Shown here piece by piece: positions 37,823 through 47,800 of a stretch of 64,000 nt of DNA. The notes under the pieces were generated by a model. That model searched no databases. It was not told the DNA's origin and saw only the letters and a list, made by a program, of their open reading frames with translations. Origin of the DNA: Candidatus Zixiibacteriota bacterium (GTDB lineage: Bacteria > Zixibacteria > MSB-5A5 > GN15 > FEB-12); the NCBI GenBank assembly GCA_020351995.1, contig CP070674.1, forward strand, positions 2,233,880 to 2,297,879, in the 5' to 3' direction. A program made the translations under genes and the position numbers. Each line of letters opens with the position of its first letter. The first letter of the stretch is position 1.

Positions 37823-38953
37823 ATGGTTATTGGCATTACTTGTTATCCGGTTGCAGGTGGTTCAGGAATAGTCGCCACAGAACTGGGCCAGCAACTGGCC
37901 ACCAGGGGGCATCAGGTGCATTTCATATCCTATGCCTTACCTTTTAGATTGGATCGCTATCAGGCCAATCTGATGTATCACGGGGTAGAGACTACGGCCT
38001 ACCCGTTGTTCAAGTACCCACCGTACACACTGACACTGGCGGCAAAGATGGCCGAGGTTGCCCGTAACTACAATCTCGATGTGTGGCACGTTCATTATGC
38101 GATTCCTCATGCCGCCTGCGGGTTTCTTGCCCGGCAGCTGATAGCCGCTACGGATTTAAAACCACCCAAAATAATAACCACCCTGCACGGCACCGATATA
38201 ACCCTCGTGGGGTCCGACCCGTCCTATTTCGATATTACCCGTTTTTCGATTATGGCGTCCGACGGCCTGACGGCGGTATCCAAATATCTGGCTGATGAAA
38301 CCTGTAACGTGTTCAAGCTCGATAAGGATATCAGGGTAATTCACAATTTCATTGACAATCACCGGTTCCGTCCGGTCGAGAAGCAGTGCGACCGCAGTGA
38401 GTTCGCCGACCGGAACGAATTCCTGATTGCCCATGTCTCTAATTTCAGGCCGGTGAAAAGGACCCTGGACGTAATTGATATTTTCGAGCGAATTCAATCG
38501 CAGCTTCCGGCCAAACTGCTTCTCATCGGCGAAGGTCCCGATACGATTCTGGCGCGGCGCCAGATAGCGAAAAAACATTTGAATGACAAAGTTATCTGGC
38601 TTGGCAACCAGAACCGTGTCGAAGCTGTGCTGCCGTGCTCGGATCTGTTCCTGTTGCCGTCCGAGGAAGAGTCGTTCGGACTGGCGGCACTGGAGGCACT
38701 GGCCTGCGGAGTCCCGGTTATTGGAACTTTGGCTACCGGTTTGGTGGAGGTTGTCGACGATTTCAAGAACGGATTCTTACTGCCGGTGGGAGATACGTCT
38801 TCGATGGCCCGCGCGGCGGTATCTTTACTCAAGGATGACAACCGCCTGCAGGAGTTCAAGAAAAACGCCGCCGAAGTGGCCCTGGCCAAATTCGGCGCTG
38901 ACAAAATTGTCTCGGAGTACGAGCAATATTACCAGGAGATCATAAATGGCTGA
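37823..38953 (+). CDS. bshA: N-acetyl-alpha-D-glucosaminyl L-malate synthase BshA
   Basis: A GT4 glycosyltransferase of normal length. The N-terminal phrase GITCYPVAGGSGIVATELGQ and the H-x-HYAIPHA motif are diagnostic of BshA, and the donor-site motif EEESFGLAALEALACGVPVI is present near residues 285-304. It joins N-acetylglucosamine to L-malate, the first step of bacillithiol synthesis. There is no gap to bshC, and the last 8 nt overlap bshB1, consistent with a single translation unit. Confidence 0.93.
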   Translation: MVIGITCYPVAGGSGIVATELGQQLATRGHQVHFISYALPFRLDRYQANLMYHGVETTAYPLFKYPPYTLTLAAKMAEVARNYNLDVWHVHYAIPHAACGFLARQLIAATDLKPPKIITTLHGTDITLVGSDPSYFDITRFSIMASDGLTAVSKYLADETCNVFKLDKDIRVIHNFIDNHRFRPVEKQCDRSEFADRNEFLIAHVSNFRPVKRTLDVIDIFERIQSQLPAKLLLIGEGPDTILARRQIAKKHLNDKVIWLGNQNRVEAVLPCSDLFLLPSEEESFGLAALEALACGVPVIGTLATGLVEVVDDFKNGFLLPVGDTSSMARAAVSLLKDDNRLQEFKKNAAEVALAKFGADKIVSEYEQYYQEIING

Positions 38954-39668
38954 GACTACCCGGCTCGATATTTTGGCCGTTGCCGCCCACCCCGATGACA
39001 TTGAAATAACCTGCGGTGGCTTGATGATAAAAATGGCCAGGCTTGGTCGGTCGGTAGGAGCGCTAGACCTGACCAGAGGCGAAATGGGCAGTTTTGGTGA
39101 CGAAAATGATCGGGATAGTGAGGCTTCTGCGGCAGCCAGGATTATGGGGTTGGCCTACCGGGGAAATCTGGCCATGAGTGACTCGGCCATCGAAATCAAT
39201 CAAGACAACAAGTTAAAAATAGCCGGCGTTATCCGCGCCACCCGTCCCGAACTGGTTATCTTACCCCACTGGGAACAGCGTCATCCGGATCACGCCGCCT
39301 GCCATCGCCTGGGCTACGATGCCTGCTTTCTGGCTGGTTTGAAGAAAATCGAGATTGAAGGCGAGCCATACCGCCCCCGCAAAATCATCTATTCATCCTA
39401 TTTCCGAAATAAGGATTACTCGTTTCTGGTTGACATATCCGCCGAATTCGACCGGAAGTGCGAAGCGGTGGCCGCCTACCGGTCACAGTTCGACAATCCG
39501 CAAAACGCCAGGAGAATTTTCCAGCCCGGAGTCGACATCTTTGACTTTATGCGCGCCCGGGCGCGACAACTGGGTTTGCTGGTAGGAGTAGAGTACGCCG
39601 AAGCTTTTACGGTCAAGGAACACATACTTGTCGACGATCCTCAAGTGATGCCTGTGTCGTCAATGTAG
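38946..39668 (+). CDS. bshB1: Bacillithiol biosynthesis deacetylase BshB1
   Basis: A PIG-L-type zinc deacetylase of 240 residues. The metal motif AAHPDDIE has His15, Asp17 and Asp18; the third ligand is probably in HWEQRHPDHAACH (about residues 108-120). DLTRGEMGSFGDENDRDSE is the BshB1-type loop. It removes acetate from GlcNAc-malate, the middle step between BshA and BshC. No clear terminator follows; the next 90 nt are T-rich. Confidence 0.92.
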   Translation: MAETTRLDILAVAAHPDDIEITCGGLMIKMARLGRSVGALDLTRGEMGSFGDENDRDSEASAAARIMGLAYRGNLAMSDSAIEINQDNKLKIAGVIRATRPELVILPHWEQRHPDHAACHRLGYDACFLAGLKKIEIEGEPYRPRKIIYSSYFRNKDYSFLVDISAEFDRKCEAVAAYRSQFDNPQNARRIFQPGVDIFDFMRARARQLGLLVGVEYAEAFTVKEHILVDDPQVMPVSSM

Positions 39669-39758
39669 TGTTTTGTCTTTTTTCTTTTATTTGAAATGAA
39701 TATCAATCTATATTATTAACTAGGACCAGCTATATTTGCATTCTCGGGAGTTGAGCTC

Positions 39759-40658
39759 TTGGCTACATTCGGGGTACCGGAAGAACAGTTGCGTAAGGAT
39801 ACCAGGGCCGGTCTCACTGTAACCTGGGTGGGTTGCGGTGTCAACATCTTTCTGGTAATTACGAAGATTGCCGCCGGCCTCACCGTCAGAAGTCAGGCGC
39901 TCGTCGCCGATGGGGTGCATTCGCTATCCGACCTGTTCAGTGATTTCGTCGTTATCCTCGGTCTTAAGTTGGGACGCAAGGAAGAGGACGAAAACCATCC
40001 GTTCGGCCATGCTCGCATCGAGACTATCTCTGGCATGCTGGTCGGAGCGATACTCCTGGTGGTCGGGGCGGGAATTGCCTATAACGCTCTTGCGTCAATA
40101 TACGAACATCGCCTGTCCACACCCGGCGCTCTTGCGATAGTGGTGGCTGCGGCGAGTATCGTCCTCAAAGAAGTAATGTACTGGTACACGATCAAAGTCG
40201 GCAGGAGGATCAAAAGTCTGGCTGTTATCGGCAACGCCTGGCACCATCGTACAGACGCTCTCAGCTCGATTGCCGTCCTTATCGGGGTTACTGCGGCTTA
40301 CGTCAACCCTGCGTGGCATCAGGCTGATGCCTACGCCGCGCTTATCGTGACGGTTTTCATATTCCGCGTCGGGGGTGGCCTCACTTGGGGCGCTCTCAAG
40401 CAGGTTGTTGATACCGCTCCGGACCGCAGGACGCTCGACCAGTTGGTCGAGATCGCCCTTAAAGTAGAGGGAGTGGAGCAGGTGCACGATGTGAGGGCCC
40501 GCTATTCCGGCCAGCAGATTTTTGTCGAGATGCACATAGTCGTGGACCCCGACCTCACCGTGCGACAGGGGCACGACATTGCCGATGTCGTCCGGTTCCA
40601 TCTGGTAAATGAAATTGCTGATGTTACCCGCGTGATTATCCACGTCGATCCCGATTAA
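39759..40658 (+). CDS. Cation diffusion facilitator transporter
   Basis: Six transmembrane helices and a C-terminal cytoplasmic domain make a standard CDF protein of 299 residues. Metal-site motifs are visible in helix 2 (ADGVHSLSDLFSDFVV) and helix 5 (WHHRTDALSSIAVL). The HxxxD/HxxxD pattern is the Zn/Cd type; manganese or iron specificity would be expected to show DxxxD. The start is a TTG with CGGGAG 8 nt upstream. It stands alone between the bsh operon and the tRNA-Sec region. Confidence 0.87.
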   Translation: MATFGVPEEQLRKDTRAGLTVTWVGCGVNIFLVITKIAAGLTVRSQALVADGVHSLSDLFSDFVVILGLKLGRKEEDENHPFGHARIETISGMLVGAILLVVGAGIAYNALASIYEHRLSTPGALAIVVAAASIVLKEVMYWYTIKVGRRIKSLAVIGNAWHHRTDALSSIAVLIGVTAAYVNPAWHQADAYAALIVTVFIFRVGGGLTWGALKQVVDTAPDRRTLDQLVEIALKVEGVEQVHDVRARYSGQQIFVEMHIVVDPDLTVRQGHDIADVVRFHLVNEIADVTRVIIHVDPD

Positions 40659-40924
40659 GGCTGCTTGCGGCGAATCAGAATGCAAAAAGACAGGGCCGGA
40701 ATTGACCGATTCCGACCCCTGCGTCTCCTTGTACATAACCCTGCTTTATCAGGGTCACTTCCACTATATAATACAGCAAGCGCTTTGCCATGTCGGCGCA
40801 CTTATTTTTCCCGTTGAGACGACATCAGTTAGCTTGTCGGAGGTAAACCTCTGTCGGCACTCACTTGCACACCAACTGTATGAAACCATCAAATTACGTC
40901 GTTGCCACGGTGAAAAAACACCCG
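40659..40924. other. Non-coding stretch with three hairpins upstream of tRNA-Sec
   Basis: No credible gene is present. One hairpin (CAGGG..GGAAT / ATTCC..CCCTG, 40691-40721) could end the CDF transcript but has no T-tract. A second (CCCTG-CTTTAT-CAGGG, 40739-40754) shares its arms with the first and can pair with it alternatively. A third is GAGGT-AA-ACCTC at 40840-40851. Open frames here are short and lack sites. Confidence 0.4.
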
Positions 40925-40953
40925 TTGCGGGTCTGGCGGCATGTCCATATATT
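40925..40953 (+). promoter_or_regulatory. tRNA-Sec promoter placing the start at tRNA base 1
   Basis: TTGCGG (40925-40930), a 17-nt spacer and TATATT (40948-40953). Six bases (GAAAAT) separate the -10 from the first tRNA base, so transcription at the usual distance would begin on the mature 5' end. Confidence 0.5.
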
Positions 40954-40959
40954 GAAAAT

Positions 40960-41053
40960 GGAAGCGGATATCGTCTGGTGGCGGTCCCGGCCTTCAAAGC
41001 CGTGAGGGGGGCAAAAGTCTTGTCCCCGGTGGGTTCGATTCCCACCCCTTCCG
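40960..41053 (+). tRNA. selC: tRNA-Sec (anticodon TCA)
   Basis: The anticodon loop CTTCAAA has TCA at 40994-40996, which reads UGA. Features of bacterial tRNA-Sec are present. The D stem is 6 bp (ATCGTC with GGCGGT), closed by a 4-nt loop. The variable arm is long, about 8 bp. The T arm is GTGGG-TTCGATT-CCCAC. The 5' end GGAAGCGG pairs with CCCCTTCC at seven of eight positions, with one C-C mismatch. CCA is not encoded; after the discriminator G the sequence runs into a six-T tract at 41055-41060 that may end the transcript. selA and selB at 51735-55032 supply the partner proteins. Confidence 0.88.
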
Positions 41054-41146
41054 CTTTTTTATTGGCTAACGTTTGGTAAACGGAGCACTCCCTGAGCACC
41101 GGGCTCCACCTGTGCCGGTCGACGCTACTCCTGCCATACTTTGTAA

Positions 41147-41175
41147 TTGACTTCACGCCGCAAATCGCCCAGACT
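41147..41175 (+). promoter_or_regulatory. recG promoter with predicted leaderless start
   Basis: TTGACT (41147-41152), a 17-nt spacer and CAGACT (41170-41175). Six bases then the GTG start codon; no Shine-Dalgarno sequence. The -10 match is weak, but the spacing equals that at 50780 and 56621. Confidence 0.4.
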
Positions 41176-41181
41176 TAGTCC

Positions 41182-43269
41182 GTGGCTGATATAAAACTAA
41201 ACTCACCACTTCAGTATATCAAAGGCGTGGGCCCCAGGCGCGCTGAAGTGCTGGCCAGGTATGGCATGCGGGAGGTACGTGACCTGCTTTTCTATTTTCC
41301 CCGTCATTACCTGGATCGCACCAGCGTCGTTCCGATAGCGAAATTGAAACAGGATCAATCGGCGACCATCATTGGAACCGTCAGGGCGCACGGTGTTCTT
41401 CACGGTAAGCGTCGCCGCTATGAGGTGATTCTCGAAGACGATACCGGAGCCATCAGCCTCATATGGTTTCAGGGTGTTCGCTACTGGGAACGCATTTTTG
41501 AGAAAAACCAGATTTACGCCGCTACCGGAACGGTTTCCTATTTCATGGGACACCAGATGATCCATCCGGATCTGGAGCGGCTCGAAGAAGATACTGATAG
41601 AATGATTCATGCCGGACGGATCATTCCCGTTTATCCGCAAACCTCTGAACTTAATAAGGTAGGGCTAAACAGCAAAGGAATGCGCCGCCTCACGACCTTC
41701 GTCTTTGAGAATCTATCCGAACATCTGCCCGACTATTTACCACCGGCGGAACGTCACTCCGTGGGACTGTTTGGGCTCAATGACGCGATCCGCAAAGTGC
41801 ACTACCCGGAGCACCGCGATGAAATCGAGCGGAGCCGTCGACGCCTGGCTTACGATGAATTGCTGGAGTTTCAGTATCTTGTGTTTCGGAACATGTCGCA
41901 CAAGGATACAACCGTAAAGAGCCATTCTTATGAAAAACCCGCCAAACGCCTGAGCGAATTCTTAGACTCTCTGCCTTTTAGGCTTACGGACGGTCAGAAG
42001 GAGGTTAGCCGCGAAATATTCACTGACCTGCGCGCTCAACATCCTATGTCAAGACTTCTTCAGGGCGATGTTGGCTGTGGCAAAACCGTGGTGGCTATAC
42101 TTGCCGCTCTCTATGCCGCCGAAAACGGGCTGCAGTCGGCCTTTATGGCGCCTACCGAAATACTTGCCGAGCAACATTACCGGGTCTGGAAAAAGGCTCT
42201 GAGCGATGCCGGCGTCAGGGTAGGTCTTCTGACTTCCAGTCTCAAATCGGCCGACAAGAAAAAAACGGCCGGGCTTTGTGAAAAAGGGGAAATCGACCTG
42301 CTCTTCGGCACCCACGCTCTCATCTATGACTACGTTTCCTTCAGGAACCTTGGCCTGGTCATAATTGACGAGCAGCATCGCTTCGGAGTTGAACAGCGCG
42401 GGAAGCTGTACGACAAAGGCGACAATCCCGATTTGCTGGTGATGACGGCGACACCGATTCCGAGAACACTGGCGCTCACGCTTTATGGCGACCTCGACAT
42501 CTCCACCATAAAAGATATGCCTGCCGGGAGAAAACCGATTCGCACCGTGTGGCGAGCAAAAGATGCCCGGGACAAAGTGTACAAGTTTGTTCTGGACGAT
42601 GTTGACAGGGGTGGTCAGACGTACATCGTCTATCCTTTGATCGAAAAGTCCGACCAGATGAATCTGGAGAGCGTTGAAGATGCTTGTAAGGAGCTTTCTC
42701 GCGGGGCTCTGAAATCCTGCCGGGTGGGAATGGTACATGGACGGATCAAGGCGGCCGAGCGAGACAAAATACTGCAGCAGTTTCGTGAAGGTGAACTCGA
42801 TGTTCTGTTGGCCACCACTGTGATAGAAGTCGGGCTGGATAACCCGAACGCCACAACCATGATTGTCGAGCATGCTGAGCGTTTCGGATTGGCCCAGCTT
42901 CATCAGTTGCGCGGGCGTATAGGCCGCGGGGAAAAACAGGCCACCCTCATTGCGATAGCGCATCCACCGGTATCTGAAATCGGCCACCAGCGCCTGAAGT
43001 ACTTCGTTTCGACAACCGACGGTTTCAAAATCGCCGAGGCCGACCTTGAACTTCGCGGACCGGGGGAGATCTTCGGAATCAGACAGTCCGGCCTGCCGGA
43101 ATTGCGGATAGCTCGACTGGTTCAGGACCAGGACCTGATTGAGGCCTCCCGCGGACTTCTCATTAAGTTGTTCAAGCCATACTCCGAACTTGACGTCGAT
43201 TACCAAACGCTGTATAAGTATCTTGAAAAAAGAGCTTCCCGCCGGGATATCCAGCTGGGCGGGGGCTGA
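41182..43269 (+). CDS. recG: ATP-dependent DNA helicase RecG
   Basis: RecG remodels stalled replication forks and branch-migrates Holliday junctions. The N-terminal wedge/OB domain (about residues 1-230) begins with LQYIKGVGPRRAEVLARYG. Helicase motifs follow: LLQGDVGCGKTVVAI (Walker A), VIIDEQHRFGVEQR (DEQH box), MTATPIPRTLALTLYGD and HQLRGRIGRGEKQAT (motif VI). The length of 695 residues is normal. It starts at a GTG 6 nt after a putative -10 box. It probably shares a transcript with the DUF1844 gene downstream. Confidence 0.95.
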   Translation: MADIKLNSPLQYIKGVGPRRAEVLARYGMREVRDLLFYFPRHYLDRTSVVPIAKLKQDQSATIIGTVRAHGVLHGKRRRYEVILEDDTGAISLIWFQGVRYWERIFEKNQIYAATGTVSYFMGHQMIHPDLERLEEDTDRMIHAGRIIPVYPQTSELNKVGLNSKGMRRLTTFVFENLSEHLPDYLPPAERHSVGLFGLNDAIRKVHYPEHRDEIERSRRRLAYDELLEFQYLVFRNMSHKDTTVKSHSYEKPAKRLSEFLDSLPFRLTDGQKEVSREIFTDLRAQHPMSRLLQGDVGCGKTVVAILAALYAAENGLQSAFMAPTEILAEQHYRVWKKALSDAGVRVGLLTSSLKSADKKKTAGLCEKGEIDLLFGTHALIYDYVSFRNLGLVIIDEQHRFGVEQRGKLYDKGDNPDLLVMTATPIPRTLALTLYGDLDISTIKDMPAGRKPIRTVWRAKDARDKVYKFVLDDVDRGGQTYIVYPLIEKSDQMNLESVEDACKELSRGALKSCRVGMVHGRIKAAERDKILQQFREGELDVLLATTVIEVGLDNPNATTMIVEHAERFGLAQLHQLRGRIGRGEKQATLIAIAHPPVSEIGHQRLKYFVSTTDGFKIAEADLELRGPGEIFGIRQSGLPELRIARLVQDQDLIEASRGLLIKLFKPYSELDVDYQTLYKYLEKRASRRDIQLGGG

Positions 43270-43323
43270 TCTGTGTTAGACGGATATTTTATTTAGAGAC
43301 TTCTTGAACAAAGGTGTAATTCT

Positions 43324-43686
43324 ATGACCGATCAAGCAGCTAAAATCGATCCTCACCTGATGCAGTTGGTTCTGTCGCTGCACGCGGGCGCCATGCAGCA
43401 GTTGGGTAAAATCGTTTCGCCGGTAAGCGGTGAGATTGAACGTGACCTGGAACTCGCTCGCTATACCATCGATATACTTGGTATGCTGGAGACAAAGACA
43501 AAGGGTAACCTGAGCGATGAGGAGTCCCGTTTACTGGCGCGTACGCTCTCTGAGCTTCGCCTCAACTATGTGGACGAATCGAAAAAAGGCGATAGTTCCC
43601 CGACTGAGGAAACGACGCCGCAACCGGACAGCGGAGAGGACTCACCCCCGCCGGAAGAAGGCAACCGCCTCAATAAGGAAGATTAG
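43324..43686 (+). CDS. DUF1844 domain protein
   Basis: A small soluble protein. Residues 8-90 match the DUF1844 pattern: DPHLMQLVLSLHAGAMQQLG, LELARYTIDILGMLETKTKGNL and EESRLLARTLSELRLNYVD. The C-terminal 30 residues are acidic and low in complexity (TPQPDSGEDSPPPEEG). The function of DUF1844 proteins is unknown. An AAGGTG site lies 7 nt before the ATG. It sits 54 nt after recG and may share its transcript. Confidence 0.75.
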   Translation: MTDQAAKIDPHLMQLVLSLHAGAMQQLGKIVSPVSGEIERDLELARYTIDILGMLETKTKGNLSDEESRLLARTLSELRLNYVDESKKGDSSPTEETTPQPDSGEDSPPPEEGNRLNKED

Positions 43687-43804
43687 CGATTTTTTTGGGC
43701 GAATCCTGCTCGTTTCTTTGTATAAGTAACCGAGAGAGTATAACTTACTGCTCGAAGTACAGCCAATTTAGCTTGCATTTGGCGGCTCAGGAGACTATAT
43801 AGAC

Positions 43805-44761
43805 TTGATAAAAATGGCTGAACAATCGAAAGTTAGCTCGGAAGTGGCCACGGCCGCTTTGAAGGAAGCCCTCGGGGACCTGCTCGAATTTGACAGGCCA
43901 CTGGCTCCCCTCACTACTTATGGTACTGGCGGGCCGGCTCGGTATTTCGTGTCGGTCACAACGGCTGACCAGTTAGCCGGAGCGCTTACCGCCGCCTCAG
44001 GCTTAGACCTGCCCTTTTTCGTAATGGGCGGCGGCTCGAATCTCTTGGTGGCCGACTCCGGATACGACGGCCTCGTAATAAGAGTGTCCATAAAAGGAAT
44101 TGCCCTGACGGGTGAAAGCACGGTCGAAACAGGGGCCGGCGAGGACCTGGCGGCATTGGTAGACTTTGCCACCGATCATGGCCTGACCGGCCTGGAGTTC
44201 GCGGCCGGGATCTGGGGAACGGTTGGCGGTGCTGTCTACGGCAACGCGGGGGCGTACGGGGGTGAAATAAAGGATGTAATCATCGATCTCACCCTGGTCA
44301 ACAGGGACGGTGAAACCCGGCGTGTCGACCCGCCGTATTGTCGATTCGGATACAGGGATTCTTATCTGAAAGTTACCGGTGAGATTGTCGTTAAAGCTGT
44401 CTTCCGCCTTGGGCGTGGAGATAAACAGAATATTGAGGCAAAGGTAAAGGAAATTCTGGCATTGCGAGAGAAAAATCATCCCATCCACGGCCGATCGGCG
44501 GGCTGTTTCTTCAAGAACATCCCCGATCCCAAAGAACCCTTCGGAAAGCTTCCTGCTGGCCGGCTTCTCGATGAGGCTGGAACCAAGGGCCTATCCGTCG
44601 GCGGCGCCGCCGTATTTGACAAACACGCGAACATAATCGTCAATACCGGTGCAGCCACTTCCAAAGATATCCGTCAGCTGGCCGATATTATGAAAAAGAG
44701 AGTATTCGAGAAGTTTGGAGTTAAGCTCGAAGAGGAAGTAATTCAACTCGGAAACTTTTAA
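43805..44761 (+). CDS. murB: UDP-N-acetylenolpyruvoylglucosamine reductase MurB
   Basis: MurB reduces UDP-GlcNAc-enolpyruvate to UDP-MurNAc with NADPH and FAD in peptidoglycan synthesis. FAD-binding phrases are PLAPLTTYGTGGPARYF and VMGGGSNLLVADSGYDG. The substrate motif YGNAGAYGGEI is present, as is the C-terminal KFGVKLEEEVIQLG. The proton-donor position, usually Ser in AGSFFKN, is Cys234 here (SAGCFFKNI). The TTG at 43805 is favoured by AGGAGA 10 nt upstream; an ATG at 43814 is the alternative. It stands as a single gene between DUF1844 and sprA. Confidence 0.9.
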   Translation: MIKMAEQSKVSSEVATAALKEALGDLLEFDRPLAPLTTYGTGGPARYFVSVTTADQLAGALTAASGLDLPFFVMGGGSNLLVADSGYDGLVIRVSIKGIALTGESTVETGAGEDLAALVDFATDHGLTGLEFAAGIWGTVGGAVYGNAGAYGGEIKDVIIDLTLVNRDGETRRVDPPYCRFGYRDSYLKVTGEIVVKAVFRLGRGDKQNIEAKVKEILALREKNHPIHGRSAGCFFKNIPDPKEPFGKLPAGRLLDEAGTKGLSVGGAAVFDKHANIIVNTGAATSKDIRQLADIMKKRVFEKFGVKLEEEVIQLGNF

Positions 44762-44824
44762 CGGGAAGGAGTTGCTATCGTATCACTTTTAAAGAGTTAG
44801 AATTAACATCAAGATATATTGATT

Positions 44825-47800
44825 GTGAACTCTTTATTGTCCAGAGCATTTGTCCTAACGACGCTTGTAGTCGCCGTCGTTACCGTTTGTCCAATTCAGG
44901 CTCAAATCGGGTTTCAGGCTAAGCTCCAAAACCCCCCCTCATTAGTGTGTCCTATCTACGAGGACATGAGCGAATTCTCGGTTGCTCTCCAACCCAAGTA
45001 CCGCATGCTCATCAGTACCCGGCTGCAACGGGTTCCGCGCGCCGTTGCCGGCAACTACGAAAACATGACGATTCGTCTGAATGTCGATTACTACTCGCGA
45101 AACCTGATTCAGAAACCGATGATTCCTGTTTCGGTAGATGCCAGGGCATATCTGGCCTTCAGAAAAGAGAAGCTTCTTGAGCGGGCCATAGCCGAGGGCG
45201 GCTTCCGTTTGCTTGAAGCCCCGAATGAAAAACGCCGTCGCGGTTTGGGTATATCGGTGGCTTTACCGAAACGACTCGACCGAATCTTCGGCGAAGGCGG
45301 CGCCGGACTCAAGGTGGCCGGCTACCGGAGAATCAAGTTCGCCGGTCGCTCTCAATGGACTGATGCCTCCGAATCGGACATATACCGTCAGAACAAGTTC
45401 CCGTCGCTGAGAATGGAGCAAATCTCGCGCTTTGAAATCACCGGCACGATCGGCTCGAAGATCTCTGTCAAAGTTTCCCAGGATAGCCAGACGGATATCC
45501 CTCTGGCAAACCGGATTCAAATTCGATATCGGGGGGACGAGGACGATATCCTCAAATCCATTGAAGCCGGTAACACGACCCTGTCATTGCCGAATACCCA
45601 GTTTGTTGGATACTCCTCACGCATTCGCGGTCTGTTCGGCGTGAAAGCTGAGGCTCAGGTGGGCCAACTATATTTGACCGCCATTGCTTCTCAGGAAAAA
45701 GGCTCGACCGAGCGGTCGACCTTCACCGCCACCGGAGAAGAAAACGCCGATTTTATACGCGACTATTATTACCAGGAACGCCGCATTTTTGATCTCGGTT
45801 TGCCAGGTGAGTTACTGCCGGGTGATTCGATCCAGATTCTCAAGATTTTTGAGACCATTTCAACGTCCACTCCGGATCTCGAAGCTATTGAAGCCAATAT
45901 GTGGGTCAACCCCGATGACACCGGAGCCTTTGAAGGAGAGGACATAAGGACTGACGGTGAGGTTAAGGTTAAGGAAATTGACGGCGAGCATTTTGAATAT
46001 TTCCGGGATGCTTCCCGCGGCCTTCATTATGTGGTGTTTAAGCAGCCGCGGGATAAGACGAAACATCTCGGTTATTGGATGGAAGTCAAACGGACAGACG
46101 GCAGCATAGATACCGTGGGCAATACCTCTACCCAACCTTTCGATTTGAAGCTTCTGTGTCTCGCGGCGACTGATGCCCGACCGTATCACCATACCTGGAA
46201 TCTTATGTGGCGAAATTGTTATACTATTCCCCGCAACATATCCATCGAAGACATTCGCGTAAAAATATTTAAAGGTATAGCCGGTACCGAGACCACTTCG
46301 GCCAATAGAGATTATCAGACGTCCGCCAACAAATCGGTTAAGTATATCGAGATTCTCGGGCTCGACCAGTACAACGAGTCGGACGACAAGACCCCCGATG
46401 GTTTGCTGGATGACCGTCAGGAGGTATTTCGGCCTGACTGGGGGCTGTTGATTTTCCCGAATCGGAAGCCCTTTGCGTCGGTGGCCACATTCACCAGCGA
46501 CGCCGGCGTGACAACGCCGCCGCTCGAGGACACCGTCCAGGCAATCTACGATTACGTCTCGGAGCAGGTCAAACGAGAAGCCAGCGAGTATTACATTCAA
46601 CTGACAACCTCGGTGCGGAGCACCCGGATTAAACTGGACCGGGCCAACATCATCGAAGGTTCCGAGGTGATTACCCTTGACGGTCAGCAGTTGGCCCGCG
46701 ATACCGATTATCAGATAAACTACGAAATGGGGCTCATTACGCTACTCAATGAAAGAGCCACTGACCCCAACGCCAACCTCAGTATCGATTATGAGTATGC
46801 GCCGTTTTTCGCCCTGCAGAAAAAAACGCTGCTCGGTGCCCGGGCCGAGTATGAGTGGAGCCGCGACTTCAAGTTCGGCTCAACATTTCTCTTTAAATCC
46901 GACAAGACCCAGGAACGTAAGCCGAAAGTAGGCCAGGAAACAGCGCGCACGATAATTCTCGATGGCGACATCAACCTCAAGCTCCACCCGAACTTTCTTA
47001 CAAAAGTCGCCGATGCTATCCCTCTGGTGGAGACCGAGACCCCCTCCAATATGTCGATTATTGCCGAGGTCGCCCAGTCCCGCCCTAACCCGAATGTCGA
47101 TGGCGTGGCTTACGTTGACGACTTCGAGACGGCTCTCGAAGAGCTTTCCCTGGGGACGACTCGTACTCGATGGAAGCCCACTTCGCGGCCTTATCAGCTC
47201 GACGGCGCCGATTTTTCCAATGTCGTCGCCGCCAAGATGTTGTGGCATTCTCCGCGCGAGTATGTTGCCGTCGACGAGATTTATGACCGGGAGACGGCCA
47301 AAGGTGAAGGCACAATCAGAACCCTCCGGCTGATCTTCCGACCCGATCCCACCGGGCAGCCGTCATGGGCAGGTGTAATGCGGTACCTCGGCTCTATTCT
47401 TGATGCCAAGCGCGCCCAGCTATTCGAGGTCCGACTCAAGAAGGTCGATGCGGATGACTTCAATTCCAAGCTCCATTTTGATTTCGGGATCATAAGCGAG
47501 GACCTCAATGGTGACGGTTACGCGTTTACCGAAGATACCAATGACAATATGGCCGTGAGTTCTGATGAGGACGTTGGCCTTGATGGCCTCCGCGACGATC
47601 AGGAACCGGGGTACGATCCGGTGACCAATCCCGACCCCAACGGCGACAACTGGTATTCCCTGGGGGATGGCAAGTGCCCTTTCGGAAATGCCTGTGATGA
47701 CATCAACTGGGAAAGTGATCAATGGTATTATGAATTCTTGAACGGAACCGAAGGTAACATACGCGATCCGTCCGTGGCCGGTATACCGGATGCCGAAAAT

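Noticed and set aside
40702..41079. Open frame spanning the tRNA-Sec gene
   Set aside because: It runs through a structured RNA gene, has no ribosome-binding site and no recognisable protein features.
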